Source of the DNA: Chloroflexota bacterium
Lineage (GTDB): Bacteria > Chloroflexota > Anaerolineae > Anaerolineales > VGOW01
DNA length: 37,385 bases
Assembly (NCBI GenBank): GCA_016213135.1
Contig: JACRBQ010000080.1
Span: forward strand, 1-37,385
Direction of reading: 5' to 3'
Shown here: positions 17,091 through 23,419 of the stretch, piece by piece
Numbering within the stretch: the first letter of the stretch is position 1
Layout of the letters: every line of letters starts with the position of its first letter
The notes under the pieces: model-generated
Databases searched by the model: none
What the model saw: only the letters and a program-made list of their open reading frames with translations
What the model was told of the DNA's origin: nothing
Made by a program: the position numbers and the translations under genes

Positions 17091-17152
17091 GGGCGAAGCA
17101 TTCGCCTCCGGCACCCAAAGCCACAAGAATCCGCGCGGCGAATGCTTCGCCC
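17091..17152. repeat. 16-bp perfect inverted repeat, dispersed palindrome type
   Basis: Arms GGGCGAAGCATTCGCC and GGCGAATGCTTCGCCC are perfectly complementary over 16 bp and separated by 30 nt. Each arm is itself nearly palindromic. It lies in the 369-bp gap between the ABC remnant and the dehydrogenase-like gene; the rest of that gap holds no frame I can support. Confidence 0.75.
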
Positions 17153-17353
17153 CAACCTCGCGCCATCAATTAATTGGGAATCGGCTCTACGCTTTGAGAA
17201 TTTGGGCTTCGGCTCATCGCCCCGTCACCGCGCTCATGTGGTGACTTTTATCACCCTGCAACGCGGCAGTTAAACATGACCCCTTTAGCCCCGTACATGA
17301 TAGCCTTGCGGCGAATTGGATGCGGCGCTTCGCGCCGGAGGATAGTTGCCGCC

Positions 17354-18535
17354 ATGCCCTCTCTCAAGCCCCTCGCCTTTGTTTCCCGCCTGGCCCTGCT
17401 CGCCACGTTGCTCGTGGCCGCCTGTGGCGGAGTGGGCGGCCCGGCCGCCACCCCCACCGCCATCAACGTCGGCGTCGCCGACTACACCGGCCCCCTGCCG
17501 CAACTGCAACCCGTCACCGTCCATTACAAGGTTGAGCCATACGTCGAGAACCTCAACTTCCCGGTGGCAATGGAATTTGCCCCCGATGGCCGCCTGTTCT
17601 TCACCGAAAAATACGGCGCAGTGCGGGTCGTGGATGCCAACGGCAAGCTGCAACCGCAGCCCGTCATCGTCCTGCCCACCGACGCCGCCGGCGAGCGCGG
17701 TCTGCTGGGCATCGCCCTCGACCCCGGCTTCGCCGAGAACCATCACATCTGGGTTTATCATACCTGGTCCGACCCCGACCACACCCGCGACAAGCCCTAC
17801 AACCGCGTCGTCCGCTTCACCGAGAAAGACGGCGCGGGTTCCGACCCGCAAGTGGCCTTCGAGGCCTCCATCGAGTTCACCACCTCCACCATCCTCAACG
17901 GCGGCAACCTGCACTTCGGCCCCGACGGCCTGTTGTACATCACCATCGGCACCACCAACAACATCGAAGTCGCCAACCGCCCCGACGCCCCGCAGGGCAA
18001 AATTCACCGCGTCATCCCCACCGTCCCCGTGGGTATCCCGCCGGATAACCCCGACCCCGGCAGCACCATCTTTGCCGGCGGCTTCCGCAACTCGTTCGAC
18101 TTCACCTTCGGCCCCGACGGTTTGCTCTACGCCACCGAGAACGGCCCCGATTGCGACGACGAATTGAATCTGGTGGTGGCCGGGGGCAACTACGGCTGGC
18201 GGCAGGAGGGCCTGTGCGAAGACCAGACCATCGGCAACGACTATCCCTTCAAGCGCCCGCTCGTCTCGTGGACCCCGCCCATCTCGCCCACGGGCGTGAT
18301 GGTCTACACCGGCGACCTGTTCCCCGAGTGGAAAAACCACCTCTTCATGTGCGCCTACAACCTGGGCCGCATCGTCAGCCTCAAGCTCGACGACAGCGGC
18401 ACGAAAGTGCTCGGCGGCGATTTGCGCTTCGAGCTGGGCCGCGCCCGCTGCGCCACCGACATCCTCACCGGGCCGGATGGCTTCATCTATTTCACCGACA
18501 TCAACGCCATTTACCGGCTGGCGCCCACGCAGTGA
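17354..18535 (+). CDS. Glucose/sorbosone dehydrogenase-like beta-propeller lipoprotein
   Basis: Extracytoplasmic six-bladed propeller protein of the soluble PQQ-dependent sugar dehydrogenase (GSDH) family. The ATG at 17354 gives a 393-residue lipoprotein precursor with lipobox LVAAC (Cys24). Family segments follow: LNFPVAMEFAPDGRLFFTEKYG, AGERGLLGIALDPGF, NGGNLHFGPDGLLYITIG and GFRNSFDFTFGPDG, plus YGWRQEG. In active members the position just before NGG/LGG is the general-base His; here it reads STILNGG, so that His appears to be Leu, and the GD after YITIG is GT. It may therefore be a non-catalytic propeller. It ends 10 bp before the cytochrome b half, so it may be cotranscribed and deliver electrons or act structurally. 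A longer start at 17276 is possible. Confidence 0.85.
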   Translation: MPSLKPLAFVSRLALLATLLVAACGGVGGPAATPTAINVGVADYTGPLPQLQPVTVHYKVEPYVENLNFPVAMEFAPDGRLFFTEKYGAVRVVDANGKLQPQPVIVLPTDAAGERGLLGIALDPGFAENHHIWVYHTWSDPDHTRDKPYNRVVRFTEKDGAGSDPQVAFEASIEFTTSTILNGGNLHFGPDGLLYITIGTTNNIEVANRPDAPQGKIHRVIPTVPVGIPPDNPDPGSTIFAGGFRNSFDFTFGPDGLLYATENGPDCDDELNLVVAGGNYGWRQEGLCEDQTIGNDYPFKRPLVSWTPPISPTGVMVYTGDLFPEWKNHLFMCAYNLGRIVSLKLDDSGTKVLGGDLRFELGRARCATDILTGPDGFIYFTDINAIYRLAPTQ

Positions 18536-18545
18536 GCGGCAGAGG

Positions 18546-19232
18546 ATGACCGGCCAGCATTCGCCGCGCGGGGGCCTCGGCGCCCGCCTCGCCCTCCTCG
18601 CCACAGGCCTCTTCCTCGCCGCCTGCGCCGCCGCCCCGGCCTCCCCGGCGGAGTCCGTCGGCCCGGGCGAAGCCCTCTACCGCATGATCGTCGGCGGCGT
18701 GACCATTGGCGAGGCCACGCTGCTGCGGTTTTACGTGTGGCACATCGTCGGGCTGATTGTGCCGATGGCTTTCCTCATCGCCTGGCACGCCTTCCGCGTG
18801 CGGCGCGACGGCGGCATTTCGCACCCCGAGCGCCCGGCGGGCGAACGCCAATCGCCTCGCATCGACCGCGAGCAGCTGGTGCGCACCGAAACGCTGGCCT
18901 TCTTTCTCACGATAGCCGTGCTCATCGTCGTCTCCACCTTTTTCGACGCGCCGCTGGGCCTCTCGCCCAACGCGCCATCGGGCGCGGGCGAAATAAAAGG
19001 CCCGTGGATATTTTTGTGGGTGCAGGAGCTTTTGCGGCTGTGGCCGCCGGCCATTGCCGGAGTGGTCATCCCGGCGGCCCTTACCGGGCTGTTGGCCGCC
19101 CTGCCGTTTATTGACCGCAAAAACGAAGGCATTGCCGTGTGGTTCAACCGGCCGGGCCGTGTGGCGCAAATCCTGTTCATCGCGGCCGCGTTGGCGGTGG
19201 CCGCTCTCACCGTGCGGGCCGCATTGCGATGA
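18546..19232 (+). CDS. Cytochrome b, C-terminal half (helix D onward) with lipoprotein-like signal
   Basis: Membrane subunit of a Rieske/cytochrome b quinol oxidase complex. The 228-residue product begins with a signal-like helix and lipobox LFLAAC (Cys27). It then has GEALYRMIVGG, the stretch normally found just before helix D, and helix D itself, RFYVWHIVGL...FLIAWHAF, with haem ligands His66 and His81. Their spacing of 15 is the b6-type spacing. Subunit-IV-like helices follow: LAFFLTIAVLIVVSTFF, the quinol-site segment EIKGPWIFLWVQELLRLWPP in place of PEWY, and two more membrane segments. Helices A-C are missing here and are encoded at 21118. The ATG at 18546 has AGAGG upstream; the stop overlaps the next start (ATGA). 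Confidence 0.85.
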   Translation: MTGQHSPRGGLGARLALLATGLFLAACAAAPASPAESVGPGEALYRMIVGGVTIGEATLLRFYVWHIVGLIVPMAFLIAWHAFRVRRDGGISHPERPAGERQSPRIDREQLVRTETLAFFLTIAVLIVVSTFFDAPLGLSPNAPSGAGEIKGPWIFLWVQELLRLWPPAIAGVVIPAALTGLLAALPFIDRKNEGIAVWFNRPGRVAQILFIAAALAVAALTVRAALR

Positions 19233-20542
19233 ACCTCCGGCGCTCGCTTCCCGTTGTCATCGGCAGTTTGGCGGTGGCCGTGGCCCTGGGCCTTGCCGGG
19301 TGGCGGCAGAGTCACCCGGCGTGGGCGCGCTATCAGCCGGGGGGCGCAGTGCGCACCCTGGTGCCCACCATCAGCAACAAGCCCGAACTGTGCCTCACGT
19401 GCCATCAGGGCATCGAAGAAATCAGCCCGTCGCATCCGGTGGACGTGTTCGGTTGTGTGTCGTGCCACGGCGGCGACGGGCTGGCGCTGGACGAAACCGA
19501 AGCCCACGCCGGCCTGCTGGGGCCGCGCGGCAACCCGGCAGACCTGAGCGTGGCCGAGCAAACCTGCGGCACGGCCAACTGCCACGGCGGCGACCTGGCC
19601 TCCAACCGCAACCACATCGTGCGGGTGCAGCGCAGTTTGCAGGCCACTTATGCCGGGGCCATCGGCGTGGTGCTGGCCGCGCAGGGCATTGCCGCCCCGC
19701 CGCTGGGCATTGCAGCCGTGCCCGCCGCCGACTATGGCCCCCCCGGCGCGCTGGCCTCACTGGCGGCTTTTGACCCGGCTGATTTTTCCCACCCGGCCGT
19801 GCAGGCCTTTGCCCAAAACTGCCTCACCTGCCACCTCGGCGCGCAGCCGGTGGCCGCCCCCTACTTTTACCGGGGAACCGGGTGCGCGGCCTGCCACACG
19901 CCGTATTCTGCGGCTGGAAAATACGAAGGCGGCGACCCGACCATCCCGAAGGACAAGCCGGGCTATCCGACTGTGCATAAGCTCACGCTGCTCATGCCCT
20001 ATACCCAGTGCGCTCACTGTCACGGGCGAGGCGAATACTCCGCAGCGAATGTCACATTTACCCCGCGCGACCCGGCCTCGCTCACCGGCCGGCGCGCTGC
20101 CGACTACCAGCCGCACCGCGACCCGACCGCCGTGCTATGCGAGCGCCAATTGGACTGCATTGATTGTCACAATGCCGCCGAGGCGATGGGCGATGGGCGC
20201 ATTTACCCGGACATCGCCGCCGCCCCCATTGTGCAGTGCCGCACCTGCCACGGCACCCTCACCGAGCCGCCTTCGCTGGTGACCCTCACCGACCCCAACG
20301 ACCCGGCCTTCCGCCGCGACTTGCTTAACGCCAACTATTCGTTACAGGTCGGGGATACGGTGGTGCAAGCGCCCAATGGCGAGGCGCTGGGGGCAGTCAA
20401 ATGGGCCGAGGGCCGGTTGGTGCTAACCTCGCGCGTCGCCGGAACTACTTATCTCGTTCCGCCGGTCAAAGGATCGGCCTGTCAACAAAAGCCCGATCAG
20501 CAGGAGGCGAAGTATTGCCGCGCCTGCCACGCCGCACCCTAG
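19229..20542 (+). CDS. Nine-haem cytochrome c with N-terminal anchor
   Basis: Multihaem electron carrier, 437 residues, with an N-terminal hydrophobic signal or anchor (VVIGSLAVAVALGLAGW) placing the rest outside. Haem attachment sites in order are CLTCH, CVSCH, a CX4CH variant (CGTANCH), CLTCH, CAACH, CAHCH, CIDCH, CRTCH and a C-terminal CRACH: eight CXXCH plus one CX4CH. Many additional histidines could provide distal ligands. The start overlaps the previous stop, and the gene sits between the two cytochrome b halves and the Rieske gene, so it probably serves as the electron acceptor of the complex. The window also contains the ccm genes needed to attach these haems. No similarity to a named nitrite, hydroxylamine or sulfite enzyme is apparent. 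Confidence 0.9.
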   Translation: MNLRRSLPVVIGSLAVAVALGLAGWRQSHPAWARYQPGGAVRTLVPTISNKPELCLTCHQGIEEISPSHPVDVFGCVSCHGGDGLALDETEAHAGLLGPRGNPADLSVAEQTCGTANCHGGDLASNRNHIVRVQRSLQATYAGAIGVVLAAQGIAAPPLGIAAVPAADYGPPGALASLAAFDPADFSHPAVQAFAQNCLTCHLGAQPVAAPYFYRGTGCAACHTPYSAAGKYEGGDPTIPKDKPGYPTVHKLTLLMPYTQCAHCHGRGEYSAANVTFTPRDPASLTGRRAADYQPHRDPTAVLCERQLDCIDCHNAAEAMGDGRIYPDIAAAPIVQCRTCHGTLTEPPSLVTLTDPNDPAFRRDLLNANYSLQVGDTVVQAPNGEALGAVKWAEGRLVLTSRVAGTTYLVPPVKGSACQQKPDQQEAKYCRACHAAP

Positions 20543-20571
20543 ATGCTTGCCATGGTATCATCTCAATAAAT

Positions 20572-20654
20572 TGGGGTGGGGGCAGACCTGCCATAGGTGG
20601 CCTGTGCGCCATGTGTCTGCCCTGGGCGAACACACAGGTTCGCCCCCACAATTT
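20572..20654. repeat. Palindromic element before the Rieske gene, flanked by a direct repeat
   Basis: The element holds two stem-loops: GGGCAGAC (20580-20587) with GTCTGCCC (20615-20622), and GGGCGAAC (20624-20631) with GTTCGCCC (20638-20645). Its outer ends are also roughly complementary (AATTGGGGTGGGGGC and GCCCCCACAATT). On either side sits ATGCTTGCCATG (20543-20554) and ATGCTTGCTATG (20662-20673), a 12-bp direct repeat with one mismatch. This layout looks like a small inserted mobile palindrome. Confidence 0.5.
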
Positions 20655-20670
20655 TGAGAAGATGCTTGCT

Positions 20671-21111
20671 ATGCAACCCTTCACTCGTCGCCGCTTTTTG
20701 AAATTGCTGGGCTGGGCCTGGGCCTTGCCTACGGGCATGAGCCTGTGGCAACTGGCGCAGTTCATCGGCTACCGCCCGCCCGCCGCCGACCCCACCGTCA
20801 TCCCATTGGGCACGCTGCCGCCGCTGCCCGCCGCCATCGAGCGCGCCCGTATTTATTTGCAAAAAGACGAGCGCGGCTATTTTGCGCTGGATAACGTGTG
20901 CACCCATTTGGGCTGTTTGGTGCGGCCGCAACCGGCGGGCGGCTTTGCCTGCCGCTGCCACGGCAGCCGCTTCGACGCTGCGGGGCAAGTGATCACCGGC
21001 CCGGCCGCCCTGCCGCTGCCTTATCTTGAGTTGCGCTGGGACAACGCCGGGCAACTGATTGTGGATCGCGCCAAAAAAATTTCCAGCACTTTTCGATTGC
21101 CGCCGCGCTAA
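20671..21111 (+). CDS. Rieske iron-sulfur protein with Tat-type signal
   Basis: High-potential [2Fe-2S] subunit that takes the first electron from quinol at the outer face. The 146-residue product starts MQPFTRRRFLKLLGW, a twin-arginine motif (TRRRFLK) followed by one hydrophobic segment that would act as anchor. The cluster ligands are in CTHLGC and CRCHGSRFD, the two expected boxes. The ATG at 20671 has GAGAAG 9 nt upstream; ATG 20662 is an alternative in the same frame. The protein is shorter than mitochondrial Rieske and close to the b6f/bacterial short form. It is followed 6 bp later by the cytochrome b N-half fusion. Confidence 0.93.
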   Translation: MQPFTRRRFLKLLGWAWALPTGMSLWQLAQFIGYRPPAADPTVIPLGTLPPLPAAIERARIYLQKDERGYFALDNVCTHLGCLVRPQPAGGFACRCHGSRFDAAGQVITGPAALPLPYLELRWDNAGQLIVDRAKKISSTFRLPPR

Positions 21112-21117
21112 CCCCCC

Positions 21118-21891
21118 ATGCCGCACCGCCCGTCGTTCTTCTCTCACCTGCACCCGCCCACCCTGCCCCGGCGCGAATCCGGCTTTGGGTACACCTGGGG
21201 CATGGGGGGCATCAGCATCGCCCTGTTCATCATCCTGCTCGTCACCGGCGTGCTTGAAATGTTCTTTTATGCGCCCACCACCGCCGGGGCCTACGACAGC
21301 GTGAAGCTCATCGCCAACGTGGCGCCTTACGGCTGGCTGGTGCGCAACCTGCATTATTGGGCTTCACAGGCCATGGTCGTCACCGTCACCGTGCACGCCT
21401 TGCGCGTGATCATGAGCGGCGGCTACAAAAAGAGGCGGTTCAACTATTTGCTGGGGTTGGCGTTGTTGATATTGACCCTGCTCGCCGACTTCACCGGCTT
21501 TGTATTGCGATGGGACGACTCCGGCGTGTGGGCGCTCACGGTGGGCACCAACATCATCCGGGCCACCGACAACACCGCCCGCGCCGCCGACCAGACCCGG
21601 CTGGGCGAGCAGATATTTTCCGTCGGCGCCGACCGCGCCCCGGCCTGCACCCTGTGCCATTCGCTCGATGGGGTGACGCTGGTGGGGCCGTCGCTGCAGC
21701 ACGTGGCCGCGCGGGCCGGCGCGCGCGTGCCGGGGCAATCGGCGGGCGACTACATTCGCGCCTCCATTCTGACCCCGTCGGCCTTCAAAGTGCCCGGCTT
21801 CGAAACCAGCACCATGTACCCCAACTACAGCGTCGATCTCAGCCCTGAACAGGTGGAGGCGCTGGTGGCTTTCCTGTTGACCCAACGGTAA
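21118..21891 (+). CDS. Cytochrome b N-terminal half (helices A-C) fused to cytochrome c
   Basis: Second half of the split cytochrome b. The 257-residue product has helix A near residues 32-52, helix B with haem ligands His79 and His93 (NLHYWASQAMVVTVTVHALRV, spacing 14), and helix C near 108-130 ending TGFVLRWDDSGVWALTVGTN. In ordinary cytochrome b that segment leads through the cd loop into helix D. Here it leads instead into a cytochrome c domain with CTLCH at residues 177-181 and a likely axial Met233 in TSTMYPNY. Helix D and later parts are encoded at 18546. The c domain should sit on the outer face. It is the last gene of the operon; 475 bp without a clear gene follow. Confidence 0.9.
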   Translation: MPHRPSFFSHLHPPTLPRRESGFGYTWGMGGISIALFIILLVTGVLEMFFYAPTTAGAYDSVKLIANVAPYGWLVRNLHYWASQAMVVTVTVHALRVIMSGGYKKRRFNYLLGLALLILTLLADFTGFVLRWDDSGVWALTVGTNIIRATDNTARAADQTRLGEQIFSVGADRAPACTLCHSLDGVTLVGPSLQHVAARAGARVPGQSAGDYIRASILTPSAFKVPGFETSTMYPNYSVDLSPEQVEALVAFLLTQR

Positions 21892-21955
21892 TAAGGCAAT
21901 ACCGCAAAACCCGCTTTGCGCCCGGAGTTCCGGCGGCAGTTCGCGAAGCGTGCCG

Positions 21956-21978
21956 CCGCCGCAGTGCAACTGCGGCGG
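21956..21978. terminator. Tight 10-bp hairpin after the cytochrome operon
   Basis: A perfect GC-rich 10-bp stem with a 3-nt GCA loop lies about 65 bp past the last cytochrome gene. No U-run follows it, so it is either a weak or factor-dependent terminator, or a palindromic repeat. Confidence 0.45.
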
Positions 21979-22176
21979 GAACACGCCTGCCGAGTGACTT
22001 TTGCTGTACTGCGTAATAAGGGCGCGCCGCGCTGGACGACTGGCGCTGCGTCCCATGATCCATTGCCCCGCGGGTGTCTCGCCGGCCGCGTGCGCCGCCT
22101 GCTCTCGCCGGTCGGAGAGGGCGGCTGCTTGCTTGCCATCACCCGAAGCGGCGGCTCTTTTGGGTTGTCACTGCGT

Positions 22177-22205
22177 TTGCGTATTTCCCCGAAAACTTCT
22201 ATACT
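22177..22205 (+). promoter_or_regulatory. Sigma-70-like promoter for the CARF-LuxR gene
   Basis: TTGCGT at 22177-22182 and TATACT at 22200-22205 are separated by 17 bp. Transcription would begin near 22212, giving a leader of about 150 nt that includes the inverted repeat at 22223-22273. Confidence 0.45.
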
Positions 22206-22222
22206 CAGTCGATGACAAGTTT

Positions 22223-22273
22223 GTAGTGACGACTTTACTCGTCCGGGCAAAACGCGACTGAAGTCGCTACTAC
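22223..22273. repeat. Dispersed inverted repeat in the CARF-LuxR leader
   Basis: Arms GTAGTGACGACTTTACTCGTC and GCGACTGAAGTCGCTACTAC are imperfectly complementary over about 20 bp, with a short loop. GTAGTAGCGACTTCAGTCGC-type palindromes are common dispersed repeats in bacterial genomes. Confidence 0.6.
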
Positions 22274-22366
22274 GAGCCGAATCCGTGATCTACTGATACT
22301 CACAATTGTCCAGCCACTGACGTGAAGCTGGGTAGTCTCCCGCTTGCCCGTTCCGAGTCAAGCATC

Positions 22367-23227
22367 ATGCAGAGAAGACACAACAGCCTCATCGCGACGC
22401 TGGGAACGAAGCCGCAGGTTGTGACAACGGCGGCGGATTTGCTGTTGGCCGACGGCTACGCGCTGAGCGAGGTGGTCGTGCTGCACACCGGCAGTGACGC
22501 CGGGCCGATGGCCCCTGCGTTGGCGCGCCTGCGCGCCGAGTTTGCCGCGTACCCCGCTTATCGCTCCCTCTCGCTTTCCCTGCAACCTGTTCCTCATCTC
22601 GACAAACCCATTCCCGATATCCAGTCGCCGGCCGAGGCCGAGGCCGCTTTCCGCGCCATCTATCGCGCTGTACTCAGTGCGAAACGCGCAGAGCGCACGG
22701 CGCACCTGAGTATTGTGGGCGGGCGCAAAGTGTTCGCCGTGTACGGTATGGCGGCGGCGCAGTTGCTGTTCGACGACGACGATTGCCTGTGGTACGTGCT
22801 GGCGGGCGGCAAGTTCCTGGCGGAAGAGCGTCTTCACCCCGAAGCCGGGGACGAAGCGAAACTGGTGCGCGTGCCAGTGCTGCGCTGGGGAACCATCTCA
22901 CCCGTGCTGACCGACTTGAGCGAGATAGACGACCCGTTTGCGGCGGCGGAACGCCAGCAGGAAATGCAGGTGCGCGCTGCGCTGGACGAGGCGCGGTCGT
23001 TTGTGCTGGGCGTGATGCTGACGGGCGCGGAGCAGAAGGCCGTGGAATTGCTGGTGCGCGAAGGGTTAGGCAACGCCGAGATTGCCGAGCGCCTGACGCT
23101 CTCGCCGCGCACGGTGGAGCACCAGATTGGCGAAGCCTGCGCTAAAGCAAGCATTCATTGGGATATGCCTGCCGTTTCGCGGACGCAACTGGTGGCTTTG
23201 CTGAATCTTTACTACAACCTCAAATGA
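22367..23227 (+). CDS. CARF/ring-nuclease-like domain (NE0113 type) fused to LuxR-type HTH
   Basis: Predicted cyclic-oligoadenylate-binding regulator. From ATG at 22367 the product has 286 residues. The N-terminal domain opens NSLIATLGTKPQVVTTAADLL, the signature opening of the NE0113/CARF group of type III CRISPR accessory proteins, and contains SIVGGRKVFAVYG near residues 115-127, whose Lys121 matches the conserved Lys of that group's GGRK motif. Residues 218-282 form a LuxR/GerE helix-turn-helix: LTGAEQKAVELLVREG, then NAEIAERLTLSPRTVEHQI. The gene lies upstream of cas10 with 192 bp between. A signal-dependent transcription factor is the simplest reading; ring-nuclease activity is possible and not excluded by the HTH. 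A GTG at 22322 is an alternative start. Sequence here is GC-rich, unlike cas10. Confidence 0.8.
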   Translation: MQRRHNSLIATLGTKPQVVTTAADLLLADGYALSEVVVLHTGSDAGPMAPALARLRAEFAAYPAYRSLSLSLQPVPHLDKPIPDIQSPAEAEAAFRAIYRAVLSAKRAERTAHLSIVGGRKVFAVYGMAAAQLLFDDDDCLWYVLAGGKFLAEERLHPEAGDEAKLVRVPVLRWGTISPVLTDLSEIDDPFAAAERQQEMQVRAALDEARSFVLGVMLTGAEQKAVELLVREGLGNAEIAERLTLSPRTVEHQIGEACAKASIHWDMPAVSRTQLVALLNLYYNLK

Positions 23228-23241
23228 GATGGGGATGACCG

Positions 23242-23271
23242 GTACTCAGAATCAGTACAACTGCCTATGAT
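23242..23271 (+). promoter_or_regulatory. Candidate operator-promoter for the cas operon
   Basis: A short palindrome GTACT-N7-AGTAC (23242-23258) is followed 7 bp later by a consensus-like -10 TATGAT (23266-23271). The palindrome occupies the place of the -35, as an activator site would. It lies between the CARF-LuxR gene and cas10. The arms are only 5 bp, so chance is a real alternative. Confidence 0.3.
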
Positions 23272-23419
23272 TTGTGTGCGGCTGTCTATTCCCTTGCACG
23301 CCGGATTCGGAGTAAAGTGTGCTTATCGCCCAGCGAATTGGGGGGAAGTACGGATGACGGGTGGCGCGCTTTCTTGATAGAGTGACAGGAGCATAGTTGC
23401 TCTCATTGGAGGACGATGA

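Larger units (their letters stand above)
21892..22366. other. Gene-free gap between the respiratory and CRISPR operons
   Basis: No open frame here looks like a real gene. The gap holds a perfect 10-bp hairpin (CCGCCGCAGT at 21956-21965 with ACTGCGGCGG at 21969-21978, 3-nt loop) that may terminate the respiratory operon although no U-run follows. It also holds a likely promoter at 22177-22205 and a dispersed inverted repeat at 22223-22273. Confidence 0.6.

Noticed and set aside
16797..17273. 158-codon plus-strand frame after the exporter
   Set aside because: Its first part is a shifted reading of the ABC remnant and the rest spans a palindromic intergenic region without family features.
23294..23318. 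TTGCAC with TAAAGT as a cas10 promoter
   Set aside because: Spacing is only 13 bp, too short for a sigma-70 promoter; the TATGAT box at 23266 is the better candidate.
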